This document shows, piece after piece, positions 18,174 to 25,340 of a DNA stretch of 25,340 bases. The first letter of the stretch is position 1, and each line of letters opens with the position of its first letter. Made by a program: the position numbers and the translations under genes. The DNA comes from an uncultured Candidatus Pelagibacter sp. Lineage in GTDB: Bacteria > Pseudomonadota > Alphaproteobacteria > Pelagibacterales > Pelagibacteraceae. The notes under the pieces were generated by a model, which saw nothing but the letters and a program-made list of their open reading frames with translations, was not told where the DNA came from and did no database searches. Location: assembly GCA_905616435.1 (NCBI GenBank), contig CAJQSU010000020.1:1-25340 (forward strand), given 5' to 3'.

Positions 18174-19094
18174 TTATGCTATAGATCTTAGTAAACTTCT
18201 ATTAATTAATGTATGTGGTAAATTTCTTTCTTGTATTTCAATAATTGAAAAGTTTGAATTTTCACTAAAAATTTTTCTCAATAGCTGGTTAGTCAAATAG
18301 TGACCACCCTGAGAACATTTAACACTTCCAATAATTCTGTAACCGCTTGTAAATAAGTCTCCTATGCAATCTAGAATTTTATGATTTACAAATTCTTTGG
18401 AATTTCTCAAACCTTCTTTATTCAATATACTTTCTCCTTTGACAACAATTGCGTTATCTAAGCTGCCACCTTTTGCAAGACCAATTTTTTTAATTGCTTC
18501 TATATCCTCATATAAACAAAAAGTTCTTGAGTTAAGTATATCTTTTAATTCATCGTTATAAACATTGATCTTTTGTTTTTGATTACCAATAACTTCATTA
18601 TTATACTTTAATTCAAACTCAATATCTAAACTTAGTTTCGATGGTTCAATTGATGCGTATCTTGTGCCATCTTTAAATTCAATTTTTTTATTAATCTTTA
18701 TAATCTTAATTGGTTTATTACTAACCACAAAATCGGCGGTTAAAATTTTTTCAACAAATTCTTTGGCTGATCCATCTAAAATTGGCACTTCTTCGTTGTC
18801 AATTTCAATTATTGCATTATCAATCCCGATGCTAAATAAAGCACCCATTAAATGTTCAATCGTTGAAACATTGACACCAAAATCATTTGATATTGTTGTG
18901 TTAAGGGAGGTGCTACTAACATTCAAAAAACTTGGATAAACTAAATTATTATTTCTAAGATCCACTCTTTTAAAAACTATACCCGTATCTGGTTCTGAAG
19001 GATTAATGGAAAGATTAACAACTTTGCCGTTATGCAAACCAACACCTTTAAATTGAACGGAATTTTTTAACGTTTTTTGATTAAGTAAACTCAC
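18174..19094 (-). CDS. lpxC: UDP-3-O-acyl-N-acetylglucosamine deacetylase LpxC
   Basis: LpxC is the zinc-dependent deacetylase that makes the committed step of lipid A synthesis, so the organism should make LPS. The zinc ligands are His81 (EHLMGAL), His238 and Asp242 (HKILD); the catalytic His265 (GGHYLTN) follows. His238, Asp242 and His265 fall at the same numbers as in E. coli. The length of 306 equals the usual 305. Opening motif KGVGLHNGK and the segment RTFCLYEDIE fit the family. The start is GTG 19094; an overlapping ATG at 19096 is followed at once by TGA and is out of frame. A 65-base gap separates it from the ftsA-like gene, larger than the spacers within the mur-fts run, so it may have its own promoter. 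Confidence 0.96.
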   Translation of the reverse strand: MSLLNQKTLKNSVQFKGVGLHNGKVVNLSINPSEPDTGIVFKRVDLRNNNLVYPSFLNVSSTSLNTTISNDFGVNVSTIEHLMGALFSIGIDNAIIEIDNEEVPILDGSAKEFVEKILTADFVVSNKPIKIIKINKKIEFKDGTRYASIEPSKLSLDIEFELKYNNEVIGNQKQKINVYNDELKDILNSRTFCLYEDIEAIKKIGLAKGGSLDNAIVVKGESILNKEGLRNSKEFVNHKILDCIGDLFTSGYRIIGSVKCSQGGHYLTNQLLRKIFSENSNFSIIEIQERNLPHTLINRSLLRSIA

Positions 19095-19105
19095 ATCGTT
19101 AATTT

Positions 19106-19134
19106 ACTATCCAGTGTTCAGATTATGAAAACAA
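19106..19134 (-). promoter_or_regulatory. Possible lpxC promoter
   Basis: In the 65-base gap upstream of lpxC the minus strand has TTGTTT (19134-19129), a 17-base spacer and GATAGT (19111-19106). The GTG start is 11 bases beyond. The hexamers match the consensus only partly, so this is a tentative call. Confidence 0.3.
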
Positions 19135-19159
19135 CAAATGTTACTAGAAAATACAAAAA

Positions 19160-19852
19160 TTAATTAAAAAAATTAAAGAACTTTTCAAAAAAACCTTTAT
19201 TTTTTGATGTTTTTTTAGCTATATAAACTTCATTAACGTTAAGTCCATTCAAGTTATCATTAGCCACTTTGACAATATTTTTACTTTCATGGTTATTAAA
19301 ATTTTTTAGATATTCATGACATAAAATTTTGTTTATCGAAATCTGAAATTTAGAGAATATTTTTTTAAATTTTTCAACAATCTCATCTTCCAAACATATG
19401 AAATCAACTTGAATTACTAAATTTTCACTATCGATATTCTCTGGCAAAACTTTATATGTAACTCCATTAATAATATATCTATTAATTATCATATGAATAG
19501 TTGTGTATCCTGGTGAATATTTATTAAATTGATTTCTAATATCAATTAATGAATCTTTTATCTGACTATTATTAAAATTAATTTTCTTAAAATTACATTT
19601 TATAGAGGATCCTACTAAGAAAAAACTATCACTTTCAAAAATAATATATATTTTTTTAATAAAAATTTTTAAATCTTTTTCTATCTGAAAAATATTTTTT
19701 TCTAAAAAGCTTTCTACTAAGTAATAAATATTATCTATTGAATAATCTTGAATAAAAATTTCTTTTGTTAAAATTGATCCTTTTACTGAATCAAAAGCTA
19801 TAAACAAAATTTTTTCCTTTTTAATAATTAAAAAATGACGATTTTGAGACAT
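19160..19852 (-). CDS. ftsA: Reduced FtsA-like division protein
   Basis: The gene lies in the ftsA slot, directly after ftsQ (4-base spacer). Residues about 60-180 resemble the FtsA-specific 1C (SHS2-like) region: a strand ending FLVGSSIKCNF, the tract SPGYTTIHMIINRYIING, then LVIQVDFICLEDEIVEKFKKIF. The C-terminus ends in an aromatic, lysine-bearing stretch (KGFFEKFFNFFN) that looks like the FtsA membrane-targeting amphipathic helix. FtsA is normally about 400-430 residues with an actin-like ATPase. This protein has 230 residues and I see neither the N-terminal DIGTSK phosphate loop (FIAFDSVKGS instead) nor a later DIGGGTTD loop. It may be a membrane tether without nucleotide binding. No frameshift or leftover FtsA coding sequence is visible in the following 65 bases. 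The assignment rests on position plus weak similarity. Confidence 0.5.
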   Translation of the reverse strand: MSQNRHFLIIKKEKILFIAFDSVKGSILTKEIFIQDYSIDNIYYLVESFLEKNIFQIEKDLKIFIKKIYIIFESDSFFLVGSSIKCNFKKINFNNSQIKDSLIDIRNQFNKYSPGYTTIHMIINRYIINGVTYKVLPENIDSENLVIQVDFICLEDEIVEKFKKIFSKFQISINKILCHEYLKNFNNHESKNIVKVANDNLNGLNVNEVYIAKKTSKNKGFFEKFFNFFN

Positions 19853-19856
19853 GTTA

Positions 19857-20525
19857 TTAATTGATAACCATCATATCACTTTGTCGAAAATCTATAATTT
19901 TATTATCATTAAAATCATTTTCTTGGATAATTTTGAACATCAAATTTAATTTTTTTACGGTCAGATTAGAGGGCATTTTTAAAGTTAATCCACCTTTAGT
20001 TATCACATCCCATCTATTTGATTTAAAGTAATACAGGTTTTCCATATCATTGAATCTAAAATTTGAATTATCAATGATTTCTTTAAAATATAGAAAATTA
20101 TTTACATCAATATTTCCAAAAATGTATGGCAAATCTGAAATAGTATCATTAACTTTAATCAAATTCCCATTTGCTCCAATCAAATAATCAATATTATTTT
20201 TTTTTGTAATAGCTAAAAATTTTGTTTTTTTAATTTCAATATTTAATGTGGATGGATAGTTCTTAAAAATTTTAATCTTTTCTATAATTTTATAAGAGTA
20301 AATTTTTTTTGTAATTTTTTTTTTATCAAGTAAAAAAATATTAATATTTTTTAAAATTCTTAAATCATCATGAATTTTACTTGTCTCAAGAATATTTAAA
20401 CCATTTATATTGAATTCTTTAATTGTATAAAAATTACTTGATGGTTTATTATTAGTGATGGTTACAAGTGTAACAAAAATAAATAAGTAGATAATAATTT
20501 TTTTACTTATTCGTTGATGCATCAT
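19857..20525 (-). CDS. ftsQ: Cell-division protein FtsQ
   Basis: FtsQ is a bitopic inner-membrane protein that links the early Z-ring to the FtsBL and FtsWI septal peptidoglycan machinery. A short basic N-terminus (MHQRISKK) is followed by one membrane segment (about residues 9-25). Then comes a POTRA-like domain (FNINGLNILETSKIHDDL, with YPSTLNIEIKK) and a beta domain ending with ITKGGLTLKMPS and IIDFRQSDMMVI. This last part is the typical DLR-type FtsQ end. At 222 residues it is shorter than E. coli FtsQ (276) but complete in layout. Its start overlaps the end of ddl by 23 bases, implying coupled translation. A second Met at position 2 is an equally good start. Confidence 0.85.
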   Translation of the reverse strand: MMHQRISKKIIIYLFIFVTLVTITNNKPSSNFYTIKEFNINGLNILETSKIHDDLRILKNINIFLLDKKKITKKIYSYKIIEKIKIFKNYPSTLNIEIKKTKFLAITKKNNIDYLIGANGNLIKVNDTISDLPYIFGNIDVNNFLYFKEIIDNSNFRFNDMENLYYFKSNRWDVITKGGLTLKMPSNLTVKKLNLMFKIIQENDFNDNKIIDFRQSDMMVIN

Positions 20526-21417
20526 CTAATAATAATCTAATTAATTTAATAAAACTAATTCCTTTATGTAGGCAAATTTCTGGGACTAAAGAAAGTTTGG
20601 TCATACCTGGTTGTGTGTTGGTTTCTAGAAGGTAAAAATTATTTTTATAATATTTAAAATCAGATCTTGTTACCCCCTTGCACCCAAGCAATTTATGGAC
20701 CTTTAAAGAAATATCCATCAATTCATTGAATTTTCTTTTTGTTATATCAACTGGTATAATATGTTTTGTTTGTGCTTTAGAGCTATACTTCGCCTCATAA
20801 TCATAGAATTTTCTTTTGGGTTTTAACTCTATAGCTCCTAACTTTATATTCCCTAAAATAGCACCTTGTATTTCACGACCTGAAATGAACTCTTCAACTA
20901 AAATTTCTCTATAAATTTTGAGTTTTTTTAATCTATTTTTTAAGTTAGATTTGTTACAAATAAAAACATTTACACTTGATCCTTCATTAATTGGTTTAAT
21001 AACAACTGGATAACCAAATTTTTTTATAATATTAGTATTTAATTCAGAATAAGGAGTGTCATAAGAATATTTTATATATTTTGGGGTTAATATTTTGTGT
21101 TTAATAAATATTTTTTTAGAAATTTCTTTATCCATGGCCTTGGCAGATGCGACAACACCTGAGTGTGTGTATGGAATGCCAATATTTTCCAAAATAGATT
21201 GAATATATCCATCTTCACCAAATTGACCATGCAATGCATTAAAAATAATATTAGGTTTAAACTTTTTAGTTAAACTAAATAAGTGATAATTTGGTTCACA
21301 AATTTTTATTATGTATCCATTTTTTTTTAATTCTTTAGCAACTTGACTGCCAGTTTGAAGGCTTATTTCACGCTCCTTTGAAACGCCACCTGAAATTATT
21401 AAAATTTTATTTTTCAA
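20503..21417 (-). CDS. ddl: D-alanine--D-alanine ligase
   Basis: Ddl is an ATP-grasp enzyme that makes D-Ala-D-Ala for the peptidoglycan stem peptide. Motifs in order are GGVSKEREISL near the N-terminus, NALHGQFGEDGYIQ, SGVVASAKAMDKEISK, the ATP-grasp KPINEGSSV, EEFISGREI, and the C-terminal LLETNTQPGMT with Mg-binding Glu and Asn. The 304-residue length fits the DdlB type (306 in E. coli). The start codon is TTG 21417, overlapping the murB TGA stop (TTGA); no ATG is available in frame nearby, and the N-terminus fits the family exactly. The first 38 codons lie inside the inverted repeat and are duplicated at 3924-4037. The inverted-repeat boundary falls inside this gene without disturbing it, which shows this is the native side. 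Confidence 0.95.
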   Translation of the reverse strand: MKNKILIISGGVSKEREISLQTGSQVAKELKKNGYIIKICEPNYHLFSLTKKFKPNIIFNALHGQFGEDGYIQSILENIGIPYTHSGVVASAKAMDKEISKKIFIKHKILTPKYIKYSYDTPYSELNTNIIKKFGYPVVIKPINEGSSVNVFICNKSNLKNRLKKLKIYREILVEEFISGREIQGAILGNIKLGAIELKPKRKFYDYEAKYSSKAQTKHIIPVDITKRKFNELMDISLKVHKLLGCKGVTRSDFKYYKNNFYLLETNTQPGMTKLSLVPEICLHKGISFIKLIRLLLDDASTNK

Positions 21418-22325
21418 TTTTCTAAAATTTTTATTTCTTTTTCTATATTGATACCTGTTTTCTTGAATACACTTTTTTCAACAAAATTAATTAACTTTTT
21501 CATATCAGTGAATGATGCATTTCCTTTATTTACAAAGAAATTTGAATGTTTGTCTGAAATACAAGCATCTCCAAATTGAGTATCGGCTGGTACAGACTCT
21601 TTGATTAATTCCCAGGCCTTTTTTGTGGTTTCTTTGGTTGGATTTTTAAATGTACTACCACTAGTTTTAATTCTAGTTGGTTGGTTATTATCCTTTTTAA
21701 CTTTTAATATTGACATTGTTTCAATTATCTTTTTTTTATATTGTTTTTCACCTTTGAATGAAGCGCTTAAAAATATTAAATCTTCTGACAAATCATTATT
21801 TCTATAGTTAAAATTAATTTCTTTCGCTTGAATGGTTAATATATTTCCAATTTTATCTACTGCTTGTATTGAAATTAAAATATCTTTTATCTCTCTTCCA
21901 AAACAACCAGCATTCATTTTAAGCCCCCCACCAATGGTCCCGGGAATACAAGCTAGAAATTCAAATCCACTTAAGTCATTCTCAGCTGCAAAATCTGCTA
22001 ATTTTTTATCTAAAACGGCCGCTCCTGAAATAATTATATTTGAATTTAAGACAGATAGTCTATTAAAATTTTTTCCAAGTTTAATTATTACACCCTCATA
22101 AACTTCGTCTGTAATTAATGTGTTTGAACCTGCTCCAATTATATGAATTTTTTCTCTGTTGCCTAATATTTTTAAAAACTCCACTAAATCTTTTAATTCA
22201 TTAGCTTTAAAAAAAACTTTTGTTTTACCCCCAATATTAAACCAATTTTTTTTTTTTAAATCAGCATTATAAATAACATTTGATTCAAACTTTTTAAGTA
22301 ATTCTTTTAATTCATTAATTTTCAT
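21414..22325 (-). CDS. murB: UDP-N-acetylenolpyruvoylglucosamine reductase MurB
   Basis: MurB reduces UDP-GlcNAc-enolpyruvate to UDP-MurNAc with FAD and NADPH, in the cytosol. The FAD-binding segments are visible: NWFNIGG, GAGSNTLI, and IPGTIGGGLKMNAGCFG. The later tracts NYRNNDL and SGSTFKNP (with the expected proton-donor serine) and a C-terminal glutamate in INIEKEI complete the active site. At 303 residues, with a direct FNIGG opening, it resembles the Gram-positive/alphaproteobacterial (type II) form rather than the longer E. coli type. The ATG shares a base with the murC stop (TAATG), and the stop overlaps ddl. murC-murB-ddl is thus a tightly coupled run. Confidence 0.95.
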   Translation of the reverse strand: MKINELKELLKKFESNVIYNADLKKKNWFNIGGKTKVFFKANELKDLVEFLKILGNREKIHIIGAGSNTLITDEVYEGVIIKLGKNFNRLSVLNSNIIISGAAVLDKKLADFAAENDLSGFEFLACIPGTIGGGLKMNAGCFGREIKDILISIQAVDKIGNILTIQAKEINFNYRNNDLSEDLIFLSASFKGEKQYKKKIIETMSILKVKKDNNQPTRIKTSGSTFKNPTKETTKKAWELIKESVPADTQFGDACISDKHSNFFVNKGNASFTDMKKLINFVEKSVFKKTGINIEKEIKILEN

Positions 22326-23719
22326 TACATTAATTTTGGTAGCTCTTTTATCCAGCTGGAAATTGACCCAGCACCCATTCCTACAACTATTTTTTTACCA
22401 AACATATTTTGTTTTAAATATTTTGCTAATTGATTATTATTTTCAACCATAAATAATTTAACACCAGAGTTTTTTATAATTTTCTTTGCAAAATCTTCAT
22501 AATCAAATCCTAACTTAATTTTTTCCCCAGCTGTATAAATTGGACATAAAATAACTGTATCAGCATCTTTAAAGGCATAGGTAAATTCTTTTTTTAAATC
22601 TTTAAGTCTTGAAATTCTATGGGGTTGAAAAATACATACTTTATCATATTTATTAAAAACTTTTTTAACTCCTTGTAGCACAACTTTAATTTCAGTTGGA
22701 TGATGAGCGTAATCATCATAAAAATCAATATTGTTGTATGTGAATATTTTATTAAATCTTCTTTGAACCCCCTTAAAATTCATTAATCCTTTTTTAATTT
22801 TTTGAATGGGAATACCCACAGATAAGGCAACGCCTAAGGCTCCAACAGAATTTCTAATATTGTGTACACCAAGTAGTGGAATCTTTAATTTTTTAATATT
22901 TAAAACTTTTTTATTAGGCAAGCTTACATCAACATCAAACACTGAAAAGGTTTCATGCTGCTTTATATTTTTTATCTTAAAGTTTGAATTATTTTTTTCA
23001 CCATAAGTATAGAAATTTTTGTTTTTAATTTTTTTAATTATTTCATTATTAATTTTATCATCCACACAAATAAATGATTTACCAAATGAAGGAACTTTAT
23101 TGATGAACTCTATAAAGTAGTTTTTTAAATCATTCATTGATTTGTAGAAATCCATATGTTCTCGGTCGATATTGGTAATTATCGAGTATGTGGGGCTAAT
23201 ATGAACAAAACTTCCATCAGACTCGTCAGCTTCTAAAATAGACCAATCACTTTTTCCAAGTTTAGCAGTATTATTTATTGAATTTATTACTCCTCCGTTA
23301 ATAATAGTTGGATCAATTTTTGTTTCTTGAAAAATAGCTGCTATCAAAGAGGTTGTTGTTGTTTTTCCATGCGATCCCACAACTACAATATTTTTCATTA
23401 AAGAGACAATACTAGCTAACATTTTGCCTCTTTTAATTATTGGAATTTTTTTTCTTTTTGCTTCAGTCAATTCTGGATTATTATTCTTAATAGCAGATGA
23501 AATAACCACAATAGTCGCATTTTTTAAATTTTTTTTTGACTGATTTAAGAAAATTTTAATTTTTTCTTTTTTTAATCTCTCTATATTTTTGTTATTCAAA
23601 ATATCGCTTCCTTGTACCTTAAATCCTTGACCTTTCATTATGAGGGAAAGACCGCTCATGCCTATCCCGCCAATGCCAATAAAGTGAATAATTTCTTTTT
23701 TTGCTAGTTTAATCTTCAT
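22325..23719 (-). CDS. murC: UDP-N-acetylmuramate--L-alanine ligase MurC
   Basis: MurC is the first Mur ligase, adding L-alanine to UDP-MurNAc at the expense of ATP. The N-terminal UDP-binding domain has FIGIGGIGMSG. The central ATPase domain has the P-loop GSHGKTTTT (Lys119) and EADESDGS. Then come NIDREHMDFY, the C-domain boundary GVHNIRNSVGA, and DDYAHHPTEI with FQPHRISR. These are characteristic of MurC rather than MurD, MurE or MurF. At 464 residues the length is normal. The ATG lies 11 bases inside the 3' end of murG, so the genes overlap. An identical copy occurs at 1622-3016 in the left repeat arm. Confidence 0.96.
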   Translation of the reverse strand: MKIKLAKKEIIHFIGIGGIGMSGLSLIMKGQGFKVQGSDILNNKNIERLKKEKIKIFLNQSKKNLKNATIVVISSAIKNNNPELTEAKRKKIPIIKRGKMLASIVSLMKNIVVVGSHGKTTTTSLIAAIFQETKIDPTIINGGVINSINNTAKLGKSDWSILEADESDGSFVHISPTYSIITNIDREHMDFYKSMNDLKNYFIEFINKVPSFGKSFICVDDKINNEIIKKIKNKNFYTYGEKNNSNFKIKNIKQHETFSVFDVDVSLPNKKVLNIKKLKIPLLGVHNIRNSVGALGVALSVGIPIQKIKKGLMNFKGVQRRFNKIFTYNNIDFYDDYAHHPTEIKVVLQGVKKVFNKYDKVCIFQPHRISRLKDLKKEFTYAFKDADTVILCPIYTAGEKIKLGFDYEDFAKKIIKNSGVKLFMVENNNQLAKYLKQNMFGKKIVVGMGAGSISSWIKELPKLM

Positions 23720-24773
23720 TAACTATATTTTTTAGTTTTTGATTAACATCATTCCATGAATTTTTATAATTTAATTTTACTAAATTTGATTTTTTAACTA
23801 TTAAATCAGAATTATCTTTTAATAAATTCAGCAAGGTATTTAGTAGCTTTTCTTTGTCTAAAGTTTTTTGATCTAAAATCCAACAACATCCAATTTCTTC
23901 ATAAAATTTTGCATTTTTCATTTGATGATCATCTTTAGCAGTTGGTAAAGGTATAACAATAAAAGGTTTATTCAAAATTGAAATTTCTGCTAGTGATGTA
24001 GCTCCACCCCTGGTAATACATAGATCAGATTTATTAATCAGATCAATGAATCTTTTTTCAAAATTAAATATTTCATTTTCAATATTTTTAGAATCATAAA
24101 AGTTTTTTATGTATTTTATATTTTCTATACTGGTTTGTTGAATTACTTTTATTGAATAATCTTTAGAAACATGAGCCATAACATCTTTGATTAATTCATC
24201 AAAAATTTTTGCTCCCTGGCTACCGCCTGATACCAAAAAACAAAATTTCTTATTAATTTTGATGCTTTTTTTCACTTCATAGAAAACTTGAGAAACTAGT
24301 GGGTTAATTAATTCTATCTTATGTTTATATTTTTGTGGAAAGTTAAATAACTTGTCTGAATAACAAATTATTTTTTTTGAAAAATTTAAAAAAAATCTAT
24401 TACTTCGACCCAACACTAAATTGGGCTCTAATAAAAAAATTTTTAATCTTAAAATTTTAGCACCAATAACTACTGGTAACGACATATATCCACCTATAGA
24501 AATTACTTTTTTAATTTTTTCCTTTTTTAAATAAAATATGGACTGTAATATCAAATAAATTAACTTTATTAATTTAAGTGGAATATAAAAATTTAAGTTC
24601 AATTTCGGTGTATCAATAATTATAATTTTTTTATTACTTGATGATAAATACTTAAGACCTCTTAAATCGGTAGAGTAGCATATTTCATAACTGTCTCTTA
24701 AATGTTCTTCAATTATTTGTGCGGGAATTATGTGTCCTCCCGTTCCTCCAGTTGTAATCAATATTTTTTTCAT
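23709..24773 (-). CDS. murG: MurG, undecaprenyl-PP-MurNAc-pentapeptide GlcNAc transferase
   Basis: MurG is the peripheral inner-membrane glycosyltransferase (GT28) that turns lipid I into lipid II using UDP-GlcNAc. The N-terminal glycine-rich loop GGTGGHIIPA (residues 9-18) is the standard MurG signature. The mid-protein hydrophobic and basic patch, the loop SGGSQGAK before the C-terminal domain, and TRGGATSLAEI with PLPTAKDDHQ form the donor site. At 354 residues it matches the family (355 in E. coli). ATG 24773 is 8 bases from the ftsW stop, and the 3' end overlaps murC, consistent with one operon. An identical copy lies at 568-1632. Confidence 0.95.
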   Translation of the reverse strand: MKKILITTGGTGGHIIPAQIIEEHLRDSYEICYSTDLRGLKYLSSSNKKIIIIDTPKLNLNFYIPLKLIKLIYLILQSIFYLKKEKIKKVISIGGYMSLPVVIGAKILRLKIFLLEPNLVLGRSNRFFLNFSKKIICYSDKLFNFPQKYKHKIELINPLVSQVFYEVKKSIKINKKFCFLVSGGSQGAKIFDELIKDVMAHVSKDYSIKVIQQTSIENIKYIKNFYDSKNIENEIFNFEKRFIDLINKSDLCITRGGATSLAEISILNKPFIVIPLPTAKDDHQMKNAKFYEEIGCCWILDQKTLDKEKLLNTLLNLLKDNSDLIVKKSNLVKLNYKNSWNDVNQKLKNIVNED

Positions 24774-24781
24774 TTTTTTTA

Positions 24782-25340
24782 TTAAACTCTTCTTTTTGTT
24801 AAATTTAAGATTATTCCTGATAATATTGAGACGCTAATAATTGAAGAGCCACCATAACTAATAAAGGGAAGTGTCATTCCTGTTGTTGGCAATAATCTTA
24901 TATTAACTCCTATGTGTATTGTTGCTTGCACTAAAATAAGACTTACACAGCCTACTAAAATTAATTTTATTCTTTCTTCATTTTCTAAATAAACTTTTTT
25001 AAAAACTGAATAGATAAATATTAAAAACAATAATAAAATTAATATTATGGCTATAACTCCAAATTCCTCTGAAATAACTGATATGATATAATCTGTATGA
25101 GCTTCGGGCACTCTATTTTTCAAGGTTCCTTCCCCTATTCCTTTGCCAAAAAAACCTCCACTTGTGATTGAGTCGATCGCTTTTTCTGATTGACCATTGT
25201 GTGTGCCTGTCTCCGCGTTAAAAAAAGATAGTATTCTATCTTTGATATATTCAAATTTAGGAACAAACCTTATTGAATAATAAAGTGCTATAGACAAAAT
25301 CGAACATGAGGTAATTAAAAAAATAATGTTTATTCCTGAT
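24782..25340 (-). CDS. ftsW: FtsW, SEDS peptidoglycan glycosyltransferase (5'-truncated by window edge)
   Basis: About 186 C-terminal residues of FtsW are present; the frame is still open at the window end. FtsW polymerises lipid II at the septum together with FtsI. Typical SEDS motifs are visible: the periplasmic loop GGFFGKGIGEGTLKNRVPEAHTDYIISVISEEFG, then two or three hydrophobic helices, then LPTTGMTLPFISYGGSS before the final helix. Position directly before murG identifies it as FtsW rather than RodA. The first roughly 190-200 residues lie outside the window. An identical fragment occurs at 1-559. Confidence 0.92.
   Translation of the reverse strand, partial: SGINIIFLITSCSILSIALYYSIRFVPKFEYIKDRILSFFNAETGTHNGQSEKAIDSITSGGFFGKGIGEGTLKNRVPEAHTDYIISVISEEFGVIAIILILLLFLIFIYSVFKKVYLENEERIKLILVGCVSLILVQATIHIGVNIRLLPTTGMTLPFISYGGSSIISVSILSGIILNLTKRRV

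Larger units (their letters stand above)
21304..25340. repeat. Right arm of the 4037-bp perfect inverted repeat
   Basis: This is the mirror partner of 1-4037, covering the ftsW fragment to codon 38 of ddl. The gene run continues unbroken past its inner end into the remainder of ddl, so this arm is in its native context. The outer end coincides exactly with the end of the window, as the other arm does with base 1. Confidence 0.95.

Noticed and set aside
19160..19852. ftsA pseudogene broken by frameshift
   Set aside because: The frame is open from start to stop with a plausible C-terminal helix, and the bases after it show no leftover FtsA coding sequence, so a reduced intact gene is more likely.

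Overview
The window is a very AT-rich, gene-dense stretch of bacterial housekeeping DNA. Genes are short, spacers are almost absent, and the K/N/I-rich proteins, the NAD-dependent ligase next to bamD, and the mur-fts-lpxC cluster all point to a streamlined alphaproteobacterium. The best guess is the SAR11/Pelagibacterales type of marine lineage. This is inferred from composition and gene order; no marker such as 16S rRNA is present.

Layout. Bases 1-4037 are an exact inverted copy of 21304-25340 (position i pairs with 25341-i). Each arm holds the 3' part of ftsW, then murG, murC, murB and the start of ddl. The right arm is in a natural setting, because ddl is complete there and continues into ftsQ, an ftsA-like gene and lpxC. 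The left arm stops inside codon 38 of ddl and is joined to the cut 3' end of pyrC on the other strand. The left arm is therefore the displaced copy, most likely an assembly or amplification chimera. The unique part is 4038-21303.

Unique part, left to right: pyrC (-) and ygfZ (+) are divergent. tRNA-Leu(GAG) (-) follows, then nadA-nadC (+), a MazG/PRA-PH-like pyrophosphohydrolase (-), fumC (+), an AsmA-like membrane protein (-), and uvrD/pcrA with an aminopeptidase P gene (+). The rest is a long minus-strand block: ftsW-murG-murC-murB-ddl-ftsQ-ftsA-like, then lpxC, bamD and ligA.

The minus-strand block is an envelope and division cluster. MurG, MurC, MurB and Ddl build the peptidoglycan precursor, and FtsW, FtsQ and FtsA act at the septum. 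LpxC commits to lipid A synthesis, and BamD inserts outer-membrane proteins. The other genes serve pyrimidine synthesis (pyrC), NAD synthesis (nadA, nadC, feeding the NAD-dependent ligase), the TCA cycle (fumC), Fe-S upkeep (ygfZ), DNA repair (uvrD, ligA) and peptide turnover (pepP-like).

No mobile element, CRISPR array, riboswitch or clear rho-independent terminator was seen. No stretch over 300 bases lacks a gene. I do not see a new biological system. The points worth a second look are the 4-kb inverted duplication and its junction, a strongly reduced FtsA with no ftsZ beside it, the missing recN between bamD and ligA, and a palindrome between tRNA-Leu and nadA.
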